A stretch of DNA of 64,000 nucleotides, taken from positions 26,772,625-26,836,624 of the forward strand of contig NC_077230.1 of assembly GCF_027887165.1 (NCBI RefSeq), in the 5' to 3' direction. The translations under genes were made by a program, and so were the position numbers. The notes below the pieces were generated by a model. It did not search any database and was not told the DNA's origin. It was given only the letters and a program-made list of their open reading frames with translations. Positions 34,991-45,677 of this stretch are shown in pieces (positions within the stretch are counted from its first letter, which is position 1; every line of letters begins with the position of its first letter). This DNA is from Monodelphis domestica (Eukaryota > Chordata > Mammalia > Didelphimorphia > Didelphidae).

Positions 34991-35065
34991 CATTATTTAA
35001 ATGATTTGCTAAATCCTAAATAGAAACATTAATGTACCCAGAAAAACCTCAAAATATTATGTAAG

Positions 35066-35262
35066 TGGGGGCAGCTAGGTGGCTCAGTGGACAGAGAATC
35101 AAACCTTCAATCAATAGGACCTGTTCATAAATCTGGCCTCAGGTATTTCCTAGTTCTGTGACCCTGGGCAACCTCCACTGCCTAGAATTTACCACTCTTC
35201 CACCTTGGAACCAATATACATTATTGATTCTATGATGGAAAGTAAGGGGTTGAAAAAAATGT
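35066..35262 (+). mobile_element. Marsupial tRNA-derived SINE (SINE1-like)
   Basis: 'ggggcagctaggtggctcag' head, 'ctgtgaccctgggcaacctc' body, tail 'ttattgattctatgatggaa'. Plus orientation. Confidence 0.85.
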
Positions 35263-37164
35263 CAGATAAATTTGCATTTCTCTCAGAGAAAATCCATTTT
35301 GAAGGAGTTCAGAATGTTTATGTACTTAATATCTTGCTTTGATCTCTTAGGTGAAAACTTTTAATTGCCAATTTCATTCATTCATTTTAAGATTGAAATT
35401 GTATGTAAGACACAATAAGAAGACCTTTCGTGGGTCTTATAGTCTAATAGGGATGATAAGATATACATAAAAATTATAATGTAAAACAGAATATTTAGTG
35501 CCATAAAAGATATACAAAGTGGATTTTTTTAGATGTCATCAGAGGCAGATATTGCTTCTGCTCAGGAATAATCCTAAGCTCTAGTCTTAACTCTTCATTT
35601 TTTTCATCATGCTCTTTATAGATTTTTTGTTGTTGTTGTTTTCAGAATGGCTTTTAGATTGTCTCATTACTCGGACGATCTCACTAGCTCTTTGGGGGAA
35701 TATGCCTTTGATTCTATTTCAGTTTAGCATTATCAGAAGTATTCTGAGTCAGCTAGGTCAGTCTGTAAAAGCAGTTAAGGCAGAGAAAGAATCGAACTGA
35801 GAAAATAAACAATCATTGATGAACAATGGCTTTTAGAAACACCATGTTGGGACTTTTTTCATACTGAATTCAGCTGCAAACCATACACATACATCAAACC
35901 CCAATTTGAAGGGAGTTGATCGTATCTTAAAACTCAGTAGAAATAAATATCTTGTAATCCAATAAAATATGACCCAAGGGGTCAGGCTACAAAGCAAGCC
36001 CCATCTGAAATGCCAGCATTGGCCATGTCGGTCGGTCATTGATCTAACACCAATCAAAGGCTGAACTGCTGAATAAGGTCTAGAAAGATAGAATAAAAGC
36101 TCCCACTTGAAATTTCCTCAACTTGCTTTCTAACAACCATAAAGTTAAAGGGGAATGTAAAGAAAATAGGATTGAAAGTCAGGATAGTAGGGAGAGGCTG
36201 AAGTATGTGGACAATGTGAAAGAAAATCAAAGAATGAAGTAATGAGAAAATCTAAAGCTGTGAATCAGACATTAAATCAGGATAACTGGTAGAGAAGACT
36301 ATGAATCAAAATGGAAGAAAAAGGAGATACAAGTGATTCAGGAAGCAAGAAGCAAAATTCGTGTGACAGAGGTGGTAAATTTTAGAAAAGAAATTCATGC
36401 AGAGAAGTGTTTCCAGTTTTTATAGTGATAAAGCAGTAAAATCCCAAAAGAGTTATAGAATAATTACTCTTTCTAAGGAGCCACAAAAGAGGAAAGTTAC
36501 ATTTTAGAATACTGCAAGAGGAGCTATCAGATCTTTGTTTTCTAGACTAAAGCATACCTTGATATTGGCAACTTTTTAAATTTGGTCATTCGCAGTTTGA
36601 GCCTAGAATTAAAAATTATGCCATATAACAAGCAGGTAGGAAGTGTTTGTTGAAATGAATTTGGAGAGTTTGTGGGCAAACTAGGAAGAGACTCTTATGG
36701 TAGAGAAAATTCAGAGGCTTGGTCTTTCACAGTTCAATGACATGGTGATGCCCTAGCCTTGCCACTTTTTTCTACCTAACTATTGCTTTGGAATCTTGAA
36801 TGTGTAGAAACTTGCTAGAAACTTCTGGCTAGTTAGCCTTCCTTGTGACCTTTCAGATGGGAAACCAAAAAGAGAATCCCATCCTTTCTTATAAAACTCC
36901 TGAAATTCCCTTGAAATTATTTCTGTTTCAGTAGTAAGGAAGGGTCAGATACAAAATAGGGAAACTACAGACAAAATGAAATTGCTTTGACTTTCTCTGC
37001 TCTCTGCAACACTTTCACGTACTTATTCATTCATTTATTCTTCTGGAATCAATGGTTGAGCATTGTATTAATTAGAGTTTAGAAAAAAATCTTTGCACAA
37101 AAAATTTATCGCACAAATACTTCTGGTTAGTCTTTAATGTGCTTTAGCTTATACTAGTAGGCTT
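35263..37164. other. Unassigned DNA
   Basis: About 1.9 kb without a recognised repeat or exon, apart from a short (TTG)n at 35624-35640. Confidence 0.35.
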
Positions 37165-37320
37165 TTAAGAATTTTCTGAGGCTGTCATTTTATTTATGTT
37201 TTATAGTAGTATTCCATTACATTCATATACTGTAATTTGTTAAGCCATTCTTCAGTGAAGGCTATTATATATATTATATATTATATTATATATTTGTATC
37301 AATTATCTATATACATAGCA
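37165..37320 (-). mobile_element. Old L1 scrap followed by AT-rich DNA
   Basis: 'agtattccattacattcata … tgttaagccattcttcagtg' is L1 3'-region text in reverse; a TATATTA run follows (37262-37320). Confidence 0.65.
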
Positions 37321-37699
37321 TATAGGTGAATACCAAGGAAATTTGTTATAATGACTTTTCTTCTGTTAACTGTTTTCCTTATAATTTTAACTTCACTGAT
37401 TTTGTTTGTACATTTTTGTCCTATAATTGCCTAAAATATGGTTCTTTGTCTTTGAACTTAGTGCAGAAATAAAAGTAGCCTATAAGTTTAGAAACTAGCT
37501 CTCCTGCACTGTCCTAGTCTTGCCTAAAGGAATTCTGTCCTTGGGGGCATGCCAGTAGACTCCAGAGAATTGGGTCCAGTCTTTTTATACCAGTAAGCTC
37601 TTCTTGAGGGATGTCTTATTTGCTATCCAAAGAAGTCTGGCCTACTAACTTTTAACCTTGCTGGGTGATTTAAATAATAAACACTATTTAGTCACAGAA

Positions 37700-37995
37700 C
37701 TGGGGTTGTTGCAAATTCCTTGATTTCTACCGATCGTATGTTCCCTTCGCCTCAGCAATGTGGCCAATCATGTTGTCCTCAACCCCATGATATCACCTAT
37801 ACTGTCCTGTTCTTTTGTTCTATGTACCCCCAAATCTATAAAAGGAGAATTATTCTTTTGCTCCGGATCTTTGGCATATAGGCAAACCATTGACCCTTTT
37901 ATTAAGATTTGGCATTCTATTAATAAACTGTTATCTTGCTCAGAGAAACTATGCCTCAGTCTTGTGGACTTTTTACCCATGATACCTTCAGGTAA
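37700..37995 (+). mobile_element. Probable retroviral LTR, 3' part
   Basis: TATA box 'ctataaaaggag' at 37837, AATAAA at 37921, then 'gctcagagaaactatgcctc' and 'ttgtggactttttaccca', an R-U5-like order with typical 80-90 nt spacing. Start approximate. Confidence 0.5.
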
Positions 37996-38851
37996 CCTAA
38001 TGAGGGAAACAACTCATATGGGAGAGGGGTAATTGATGAAGTGAGTTAATATTGATGCTACTGTATAAATGTTCTTCCAGTTCTGGTCATTTTATTCTGC
38101 ATCAGTTCTTATAAGTCTTACCAGGTTTTTCTGAAATCTTTTTATTTTTATGTCCCTCTGAATAGTTCTGGGTCATTGCATTGCTACTAGTAGAGAAGTC
38201 CATTACATTCAATTGTACCACAGTGTTTCAGTCTCTATGTACATTTTCTCTTGGTTCTGCTCCTTTTGCTCTGCATCACTTCATGGAGGATGTTCCAGTT
38301 CCCATGGAATTCCTCCACTTTATTATTCCTTTGAGCACAATAGTATTCCATCACCAACATACACCACAATTTGTTCAGCCATTCCCCAATCAAAAGGCAT
38401 CCCCTCATTTTCCAAGTTTTTGCCACCACAGAAGGCATCTATGAATATTCTTGTACATGTCTTTTTCCTTAATATCTCTTTGGGGTACAAACCCAGCAGT
38501 TCTATGGCTGGATTAAAGGGCAGACAGTCTTTTAGTGCCCTTTGAGCATAGTTCCAAATTGCTCTCCAGAATGGTTGGATCAATTCACAACTCCACCAGC
38601 AATGAATTAATGTCCCAACTTTGCCACATCCCTTCCAGCATTCATTACTTTCCTTTGTTGTTGTTAGCCAATCTGCTAGGTGTGAGGTGATACCTGAGAG
38701 TTGTTTTAATTTACATTTGCCTGATATAAGAGATTTAGAACACTTTCTCACGTGCTTATTAATAGTTTTGATTTCTTCATCTGAAAATTGCATATTCATT
38801 TCCAATTTGCCCATTTGTCAACTGGGGAATGGCTTGATTTTTGGTACAATT

Positions 38852-39424
38852 GATTGTACAAAATGATTATGTTGGAACATAACAAAAACCTCTGCAAAGG
38901 TCTAATCACTTAAATTTATAAGGAGCTAAATCCAACCATTCAGGAATTGATGCAGAGAGAAAGGAGCAGAACCAGGAGAACATTGTACACAGAGACTGAT
39001 ACACTGTGATACAATCGAATGTAATGGACTTCTCCATTAATGGCAATGCAGTGATCCTGAACAACTTGGAGGGATCTACGAGAAAGAACACTCTCCACAT
39101 TCAGAGGAAGAATGTGGGAGTAGAAACACAGAAGAAAAACAACTGTTTGATTACATGGGTCAAAGGGATATGGTTGGGGATATAGACTCTAAATGAACAT
39201 CCTAATGCAAACATCAACAACATGGAAATAGGTTTTGATGAAGGACACATGTAGTATGCAATGAAATTGCGTGTCAGCTATGGGAGGGGTGGGAAGAGGA
39301 GAGGGAGGGAAATTATATGATTCTTGTAAAAAAGGAATCATGTTCTAAATTGACTAAATAAATCAATTTTAACAAATTAAAAATAAAATTAAAAAAGTAA
39401 AGAAAATGAGAACTGAAAAAAAGA
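38852..39424 (+). mobile_element. Plus-strand L1, 5'-truncated and internally deleted
   Basis: Sense L1 3' region with A-rich tail (39370-39424). The head (about 38870-38925, 'cctctgcaaaggtctaatca … ggagctaaatc') comes from ORF2 and then jumps to the 3' region 'aggaattgatgcagagagaa … aaccaggagaacattgtaca', skipping several hundred bp. The host L1 on either side lacks exactly the ~55 bp that this head contains in inverted form. Confidence 0.75.
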
Positions 39425-40512
39425 AAAAGATTGTTTCCCAATTTCTTGCTTCCCTTCTAATCCTGATTGCATTAGTTTTGTTTGTACAAAACCTTTTTTT
39501 AATTTAATGTAATCAAAATTATTTATTTTGCATTTTGTAATTTTTTCTAACTCTTGCTTGGTCTTAAAATATTTCCTTTCCCAAAGATTTGACAGGTATA
39601 CTATTCTGTGTTCACCTAATTTACTAATAGTTTCCTTTATGTTCAAGTCATTCACCCATTCTGAGTTTGTCTTGGTATAGGGTGTGAGATGTTGATCTAG
39701 ACCTAATCTCTCCCATACTGTTTTCCATTTTTTCCAGCAGTTTTTGTCAAATAATGGATTTTTGTCCCAAAAGCTGGCATCTTTGGGTTTATCATAGACT
39801 GTCTTGCTGAGGTCACACCCTAAGTCTATTCCACTGATCCTTCCTTCTGTCTCTTAGCCAGTACCATATTGTTTTGATGACCATTGTTTTATAGTACATT
39901 TTAAGATTTGGTTCTGCTAGGCCACCTTCCTCTGCATTTTTTTCATTATTTCTTTTGATATTATTGATTTTTTGTTTTTCCAAATAAACTTTCTTACGTT
40001 TTTTTCTAATTCAGTAAAAAAGGTTTTTGGTAGTTTGATAGGCATGGCACTAAATAAGTGAATAAGTTTGGGTAGGATTGTCATTTTTATTATGTTAGCT
40101 TTTTCTACCCATGAGCAATGAATGTTTCTCCAATTATTTAGATCTAGTTTTTTTCTTTTTTCTTTTCTTTTTTCTTTTTAAATTATATTTTATTTGATCA
40201 TTTCCAAGCATTATTCATTAAAGACATAGATCATTTTCTTTTCCTCCCCCCACCCCCATAGCCGATGCGTAAATCCACTGGGCATTACATGTTTTCTTGA
40301 TTTGAACCCATTGCTATGTTGATAATATTTGCATTAGAGTGTTCATTTAGAGTCTCTCCTCTGTCATGTCCCCTCAACCGCTGTATTCAGGCAGTTGCTT
40401 TTCCTCGGTGTTTCCACTCCCATAGTTTATCCTTTGCTTATGAATAGTGTTTTTTTCTCCTAGATCCCTGCAAATTGTTCAGGGACATTACACCGCCACT
40501 AATGGCGGTCCA

Positions 40513-41646
40513 TTAAGTTCGATTATACCACAGTGTATTAGTCTCTGTGTACAATGTTCTCCTGGTTCTGCTCCTCTCGCTCTGCATCACTTCCTGGAGG
40601 TTGTTCCAGTCTCCATGGAATTCCTCCACTCTATGATTCCTAAATATTATTGCTAAAGCACAATAGTATTCCATCACCAACATATACCACAGTTTGTTCA
40701 GCCATTCCCCAATTGATGGGCATTCCCTCATTTTCCAGTTTTGGGCCACCACAAAGAGCGCAGCTATGAATATTTTTGTACAAGTCTTTGTGTCCATTGT
40801 CTCTTTGGGGTACAGACCCAGCAGTGTTATGGCTGGGTCAAAGGGTAGATATTCTTTTAGCACCCTTTGGGCATAGTTCCAAATTGCCCTCCAGAATGGT
40901 TGGATCAGTTCACAGCTCCACCAGCAATGAATTAATGTCCCTATTTTGCCACATCCCCTCCAGCATTCATTACTTTCCTTTGCTGTTATGTTAGCCAATC
41001 TGCTAGGTGTGAGGTGATACCTCAGAGTTGTTTTGATTTGCATCTCTCTGATTATAAGAGATGTAGAACACTTCTTCATGTGCTTGTTAATAGTTTTGAT
41101 TTCTTTATCTGAGAACTGCCTATCCATTTCCCTTGCCCATTTATCAATTGGAGAATGGCTTGATTTTTTGTACAATTGATTTAGCTCTTTATAAATATGA
41201 GTAATTAAACCTTTGTCAGAGGTTTCTATGAAGATTTTTTCCCAATTTGTTGTTTCCCTTCTGATTTTAGTTACATTGGTTTTGTTTGTACAAAAGCTTT
41301 TTAGTTTGATGTAGTCAAAATTATTTATTTTACATTTTGTGATTCTTTCTATGTCTTGCTTGGTTTTAAAGTCTTTCCCTTCCCAAAGGTCTGACATGTA
41401 TACTATTCTGTGTTTACCCAATTTACTTATGGTTTCCTTCTTTATGTTTAAGTCACTCACCCATTTTGAATTTATCTTGGTGTAGGGTGTGAGGTGTTGA
41501 TCTATTCCTAGTCTCTCCCACACTGTCTTCCAATTTTCCCAGCAGTTTTTATGAAATAGTGGATTTTTGTCCCCAAAGCTGGGATCTTTGCGTTTATCGT
41601 ATACTATCTTGCTGAGGTCACTTTCCCCCAGTCTATTCCACTGATC
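40513..41646 (-). pseudogene. L1 ORF2 C-terminal part
   Basis: A 336-codon open stretch (40513-41523) contains the post-RT region (MWERLGIDQHLTPYTKINS) and the C-terminal cysteine motif ECWRGCGKIGTLIHCWWSC (CX3C...HX4C), which binds nucleic acid in L1 ORF2p. Upstream of 41647 the RT and most of the endonuclease are deleted, so this is a remnant. Confidence 0.9.
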
Positions 41647-42248
41647 GTCTACGTTTTATGGGTGAGTTCATCTCATTCACGTTCAAAATTATGATTGTCA
41701 TTTGTGGACTCCCTGGCATTTTAATATCTTTCCCTAATTCTAACCTTTTCTTCTTCGGCTCTACCTTTTAGTCCAGTGATTTACTTTGAATCAGTCCCCC
41801 TTGTCCGCTCCCTTGATGTTTCCCTTTTTAGTCCCTCCCTTTTTGTTCCCTTCCCCTGCCCCTCTCTTTCCCTCCCTTTTTGTTTTCCCTCCCCCCCTCC
41901 CCCCCTTGGTTTTCCCTTCTCCCTACCCTTGTTGGGTAAGACAGAATTCAAGATCCCAATGGATCTGGATGTTTTTCCCTCTCAGAGTTGATTTCCCTGA
42001 GAGTAAGGTTTAAGTAAAAAACCCTCTCTTCCTCTCCTTCTTATAGGAGTTTTCTTCCCCTCCCCTTCCCATGTGAATCTTTGTGTGAGAAAGATTATTC
42101 TATTTGGTCTTTCTTTACCCCCTATTTATACATTACATTTCCCCCACATGTTAGTATACATAGATTGATAGAGATGTAGTCCTTATAGAAGAGAGTTTGA
42201 GTAAAAGAAGAAGATAACATTTTTCCCCTTTCCTTAATATTTACCTTT
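41647..42248 (-). other. L1 ORF2 start and inter-ORF spacer
   Basis: Sense ORF2 begins at about 41725 (MTIIILNVN…, the endonuclease N-terminus) and runs into the deletion joint. Upstream is a ~480-bp spacer, purine-rich on the L1 sense strand, with G runs at 41887-41909 (four runs of 3 or more G). Long inter-ORF spacers like this are not found in human L1. Confidence 0.75.
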
Positions 42249-43380
42249 TCAGATATTCCTTGCTCTTTGTTTTTTGGTATCAAACTTTCCACAGAGCTCT
42301 GGTCTTTTCTTTGCAAAAAGTTGGAAGTCTTCTATTTTGTTGAATGCCCATACTTTCCCTTGGAAGTATATAGTCAGTTTTGCTGGGTAGCTGATTCTTG
42401 GTTGAAGACCCAGCTCTCTTGCCTTTCTGAAGATCATGTTCCATTCCTTACGATCATTCAGAGTAGAACTTGCAAGGTCTTGTGTGACCCTGATTGGCAT
42501 TCCTTTATATCTAAATTGTCTTTTTTCTGGCTTCCTGTAGAATTTTTTCTTTTGTTTGAGAGCTTTGGAATTTGGCAATTACATTCCTGGGAGTTGTCTT
42601 TTGGGGGTTTAGTGTAGAAGGTGTTCTGTGAGCTCTGTCAGTGGCTGTATTACCCCCTTGTTCTAGAATCTCTGGGCAATTTTCTTTGATTATATCTTGT
42701 ATCACGATGTCGAGTTTGGTGTTTATTTCTGGCTTTTCTGGAATTCTAATTATTCTTAAATTATCTCTTCTCCCTCTATTTTCCAGATCTGTCACCTTGT
42801 TGGTGAGATATTTTATGTTCTCTTCTAATTTCTTGGTATTTTGGCTTTGCTTTATTAATTCTTGCTCTTTTACATGATCGTTGTCTTCCAGCTGCCTGAT
42901 TCTGGCCTTTAAAGCCTGGTTTTCCTTTTCACTTTGGTCAAACTGGTTTTGTAGATGCGTGAATTTCTTTTGCATTATTTCCCACTTTTCCTCCCAGAAG
43001 GCTTCCATCTTTTTGGTCATTTTTGATTCAAATTCTTCATGGGTTTATGGAGAGTTTCCATTTCCTTTGGAAGGTTTCGGAGCATTTTCTTGTGCATCGT
43101 CTTCTATCTCCTCTGTATTTTGTATTTTGGTTCCATAGAATGTGTCCAAAGTCGCCCCTTTCTTCTTATTTTTCTTGGTATTTTGGGGCTTCTGTGCTTC
43201 TGTGGAGTTTGCCATCTCTGAATGAGGAGGATTAGCTTTTCTTATCTCTGTCTGGTGTTCAGAGGCTTTAGTCCTGGGCAGCTTGTTGGTTCTATGAGAT
43301 TTCCCTGGGTTAAATTGAGTATGCCTTCCAGCAATGACTTTCACTGGAACTGGAATGGAAGGGTCGGACCAGGGGGCCAC
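42249..43380 (-). pseudogene. L1 ORF1 (RNA-binding protein), broken
   Basis: Three open segments in order. 43045-43380 is the basic, Asn/Lys-rich N-terminus (MANSTEAQKPQNTKKNKKKG). 42511-43020 holds a heptad coiled coil (KENQALKARIRQLEDNDHVK) and the RRM start (RRDNLRIIRIPEK). 42249-42578 is the C-terminal domain (YKGMPIRVTQDLASSTLNDR, then RISYPAKLTIYFQGK). This is the standard ORF1p order coiled coil-RRM-CTD. One stop or shift separates the first two segments and one shift lies between the RRM and CTD frames. The protein would trimerise and coat L1 RNA; here it is disrupted. Confidence 0.9.
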
Positions 43381-43918
43381 ACTCTCCCCCAGCTCTATCT
43401 GCTTCCCTGCGTTGCCCCCTCGACTCGGGTTGCTTTCTGGAAGTTGCCTTCAGAATAGCTGGCCGTGAGGCTGTTTTGTGGCCCTGAGGGTTACTGTTGT
43501 TTCAGACGACCCTGGTCTCTGCGGGGGAAGGAGTCACGGCTCCCGGAGCCCCGAGGGCAGTGACTTTCACTGAGACTTGAATAGCAGGATCCAGCTGGCG
43601 AGGCTGTCTTGCCCGCCCTGAGGGTTGCTGTTGTTTCAGACTACCCTGCTCTCTGAGTGGGGTGGGGCCACGGCTTCCCGGAGCCTTGGACTCTGCGCTC
43701 CTACCTCTTAGGTCAGAGTGCTCTCTGGTTCTGGCTTTTGAAGGGGGCCGTACCTTTTGATCCAGGTCCAGGTCCAGGAGGAGGATTCCCAGGATCTGTG
43801 CTGTTGATCGTTTTGCATTTCAGCGCCTTAGGAGCTTATAGTTTGAGATTGGTTGGGAAGGGTTTTCCGGAGATCTGAACTTTAGCTTTCTCTAAGCCAC
43901 CATCTTGACTGGAAGTCC
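43381..43918 (-). promoter_or_regulatory. L1 5' UTR / internal promoter with YY1-like site
   Basis: GC- and CpG-richer than the surroundings. The sense strand begins GGACTTCCAGTCAAGATGG, and the YY1-type core CAAGATGGTGGC lies at 43896-43907, 11 nt from the element's first base. Two imperfect copies of a ~70-bp unit occur at 43480-43551 and 43615-43686, sharing 'gccctgagggtt' and 'cccggagcc' landmarks. Human L1 also has a YY1 site near +13 that sets start-site choice; a similar role here is inference. Confidence 0.7.
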
Positions 43919-44500
43919 TAGATCTAGTTTTAATTGTGTGGAGATTGTTTTGTAGTTGTGTTCATATAGTTCCTGTGTGTTTGTCTTGTGAAATCTTGCT
44001 TATCATTTCTTATAATTGTCTATTACAATAATAAAGTACAACTTGCTCAGCCATTCCCTAATTAATGGACACGCAGTCACTTTCCAATTCTTTGACACCA
44101 AGAAGAGAACTGCTACAAATATTTTTGTACATGTAAGTTTTTTTTTCCTTGTCTTTGATGTCTTTAGGATATAGACCTAGTGATGGTATTGCTGAGTTAA
44201 AGGACATGTATGGTTTTACAGCTCTTTAGATTTAGTTACAGATTGAATCAGTTAAAAACTTCCCCAACAGTGCATTAGTAGCTCAATTTTCCCACATTTC
44301 CTCCAATGTTTGACCTATTCTTTTTCTGTCATAATAGTCAGTCAGATAGGTGTGAGGTGGTGCATTTGAGAGGTTTTAATTTGCATTTATCTAATAGCGA
44401 TTTAGAGTATTTCCCCACAAAACTATAGATAGCCTTGATTACTTCACCTGAAAACTGCCCATACATATCATTTGATCATTTATCCAACTTCCTTTCTCCT

Positions 44501-44814
44501 CCTGGAAGGAATTAAAGTCTTCCTTAAAAAAGGGTAGAGGGAGATGGAGCAGAGGTTAGGGATGTCTAATCTGCTTCCCTTGGAGCCATACAAAGACACT
44601 TCTACACTACATTGATAGGATATTCTTGATACCCAAACAATCAACAAAACAATAAATCAAGTCCTGATTTCTAGTATTTTCCGATTTCCTTCTGTAAATG
44701 CAGAATACATCTAGGTGACTTCTAAATACTGATTTAAAAAAAAAACAAGCAAGTTATATGCATAGGCAAATGAAATAAATGTTATTTGTTACAAAGATTT
44801 TGTTGCTCATGAAT
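44501..44814. other. Unassigned DNA upstream of the promoter
   Basis: No repeat or exon recognised. Confidence 0.35.
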
Positions 44815-45012
44815 AAGCCTTACTTTCTCTCCTACCTCTAATTTAGAATTAGTACTGTGAATTAGATGAAGACTAATAAAGACTGGGCAATAGAAGTTAA
44901 GTGATTTGCCTAGGATCACACAGCTAAAGTGTCTGAGGTCACATTCGAACCTAGGACCTCTGTTTTTAGGTCTGTCTCTCAATCCACTGAGTCTCCTACC
45001 ATTGAGTCGACA
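44815..45012 (-). mobile_element. Marsupial tRNA-derived SINE (SINE1-like)
   Basis: Reverse orientation: 'ttagaattagtactgtgaat', 'gaagttaagtgatttgccta', 'tctctcaatccactgagtct'. It ends about 300 bp before the CpG-rich promoter. Confidence 0.75.
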
Positions 45013-45164
45013 CCCCTCCCCTCCCCCACCTTTAAAAAACCCCAACACTTCAAAATTATGTGTGTTTGGAGGGGAAAGGAGAGAGAAAATAAATGCTTAA
45101 TTAAAAAATAAAATAAAATGGAAAAAAATACGCACACATAACAATGCGAACATTTCCCACCATT

Positions 45165-45524
45165 AGCAAAGTGCGATGAATGGTGGCTATAGACTTTTCC
45201 ATTTCTCAGTCTGTACCCGTGCCTTCCATATTTTCAGTGCTCACTTCCTCCCTGTCCTGGCTACCAGGGACTCTTAAAAATGTTCTAACCATCTCCTACT
45301 TCTCAGAAGTAGACCCGCCAGCGAGCATGCGCAAGAACGCTTCGTCGCCACCGGGCTGGTTGCTAAGCGACAGTCCCCACGCTAGACCTCAGTTGGTGCA
45401 GTTGTAGTCTCCGGGCCCCAAAAGAAAGAAGCCTTGGACCGCGGGACTCTCCGTCCTTCAGCTCCCTTTCCCCGCTCTGTTGGATCTCACTTCTGCTAGT
45501 AGTCGTGTCAGCCCATTTTGAGCC
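45165..45524 (+). promoter_or_regulatory. CpG-rich promoter and 5' UTR with NRF1-like site and RFX X-box
   Basis: CpG density rises sharply from about 45311 and falls after 45711, the only real CpG island in the window. There is no TATA box near the ATG. GCATGCGCA (45325-45333) fits the NRF1 half-site. GTTGCTAAGCGAC (45359-45371) is an imperfect inverted repeat of two RFX half-sites (GTTGCT / GTCGCT, one-base spacer), an X-box 154 bp before the ATG. X-boxes mark ciliary genes driven by RFX factors, and NRF1 sites mark constitutive CpG promoters. Start site not determinable. Confidence 0.75.
45359..45371 (+). promoter_or_regulatory. Candidate RFX X-box
   Basis: GTTGCTAAGCGAC matches the RFX consensus (GTNRCC-N-RGYAAC type) with two deviations. 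It lies upstream of the coding start, which is the usual X-box location in ciliary genes. Confidence 0.6.
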
Positions 45525-45677
45525 ATGGAAAAGATTGTAATGTCGTTGCGGATTTATCCGGCGGAGGTGCGCTTCGAAGGCGTGCAGGTCGGGATGGTTT
45601 ATAGCGCCGACATCAAGGTGAAGAACATCGGCAACCACAACAGGAAGATCCGCTTCTTGGCACCCCGGGATTCCCAG
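45525..45677 (+). CDS. First coding exon of an ASH/MSP-domain, probably ciliary, protein (CFAP47-like?)
   Basis: The ATG at 45525 has strong Kozak context (gagccATGg), and a second in-frame Met is at codon 6. Exactly 51 codons run to CAG|GTAATG at 45677/45678, a good splice donor, so the exon ends in phase 0. The peptide (MEKIVMSLRIYPAEVRFEG, then VYSADIKVKNIGNHNRKIRF, then LAPRDSQ) shows the first strands of an immunoglobulin-like ASH/MSP domain: 'xxPxxVxFxxVxxGxxY', then 'xIxVKNIGxxxRKIRF'. Such domains occur in axonemal proteins (CFAP47, HYDIN, CFAP65). CFAP47 is my best guess from style and length of the N-terminus, not a recognised match. The X-box promoter supports a ciliary role. Unlike the surrounding repeats it has CpG-rich codons and no disablement. 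Downstream exons are not identified. Confidence 0.75.

Larger units (their letters stand above)
40139..43931 (-). mobile_element. Young L1 with both true ends but most of ORF2 deleted
   Basis: Minus orientation. T-rich 3' end at about 40150-40180 and 5' end at 43918 (sense start GGACTTCCAGTCAAGATGG). A perfect 13-bp duplication TAGATCTAGTTTT flanks it (40139-40151, 43919-43931); the TTTT/AA junction fits L1 endonuclease cutting. Sense order: 5' UTR (43381-43918), ORF1 (42249-43380), inter-ORF spacer, the first ~30 codons of ORF2, a deletion joint at 41646/41647, then the ORF2 C-terminus and 3' UTR. Compared with the copy at 60-64 kb, about 2.6 kb (endonuclease to RT) is missing. Cannot be autonomous. 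Confidence 0.93.
38141..43988 (-). mobile_element. Second L1, inserted in the oldest L1 (itself interrupted)
   Basis: Pieces 38141-38851, about 39425-40138 and 43919-43988 read as one minus-orientation L1. It covers ORF2 from within the RT/C-terminal region to the 3' end, including the zinc-knuckle ECWKGCGKVGTLIHCWWSC. It is bounded by the 9-bp duplication TGAAATCTT. Two later insertions split it: a + strand L1 (38852-39424) and a young L1 (40139-43918). Confidence 0.88.
38040..44500 (-). mobile_element. Oldest L1 of a nested L1 cluster (outer pieces)
   Basis: Outer copy, minus orientation. Its 3' piece is at 38040-38140 ('cttccagttctggtcatttt') and the rest at 43989-44500 ('acttgctcagccattcccta', 'caactcc'-region variants, 'taggtgtgaggtggtgcatt'). 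TGAAATCTT occurs at 38132-38140 and again at 43989-43997; everything between came in later. Diverged and 5' truncated. Confidence 0.85.

Noticed and set aside
42267-43458. Plus-strand open frames over L1 ORF1
   Set aside because: Antisense shadows of ORF1 and the L1 5' UTR.
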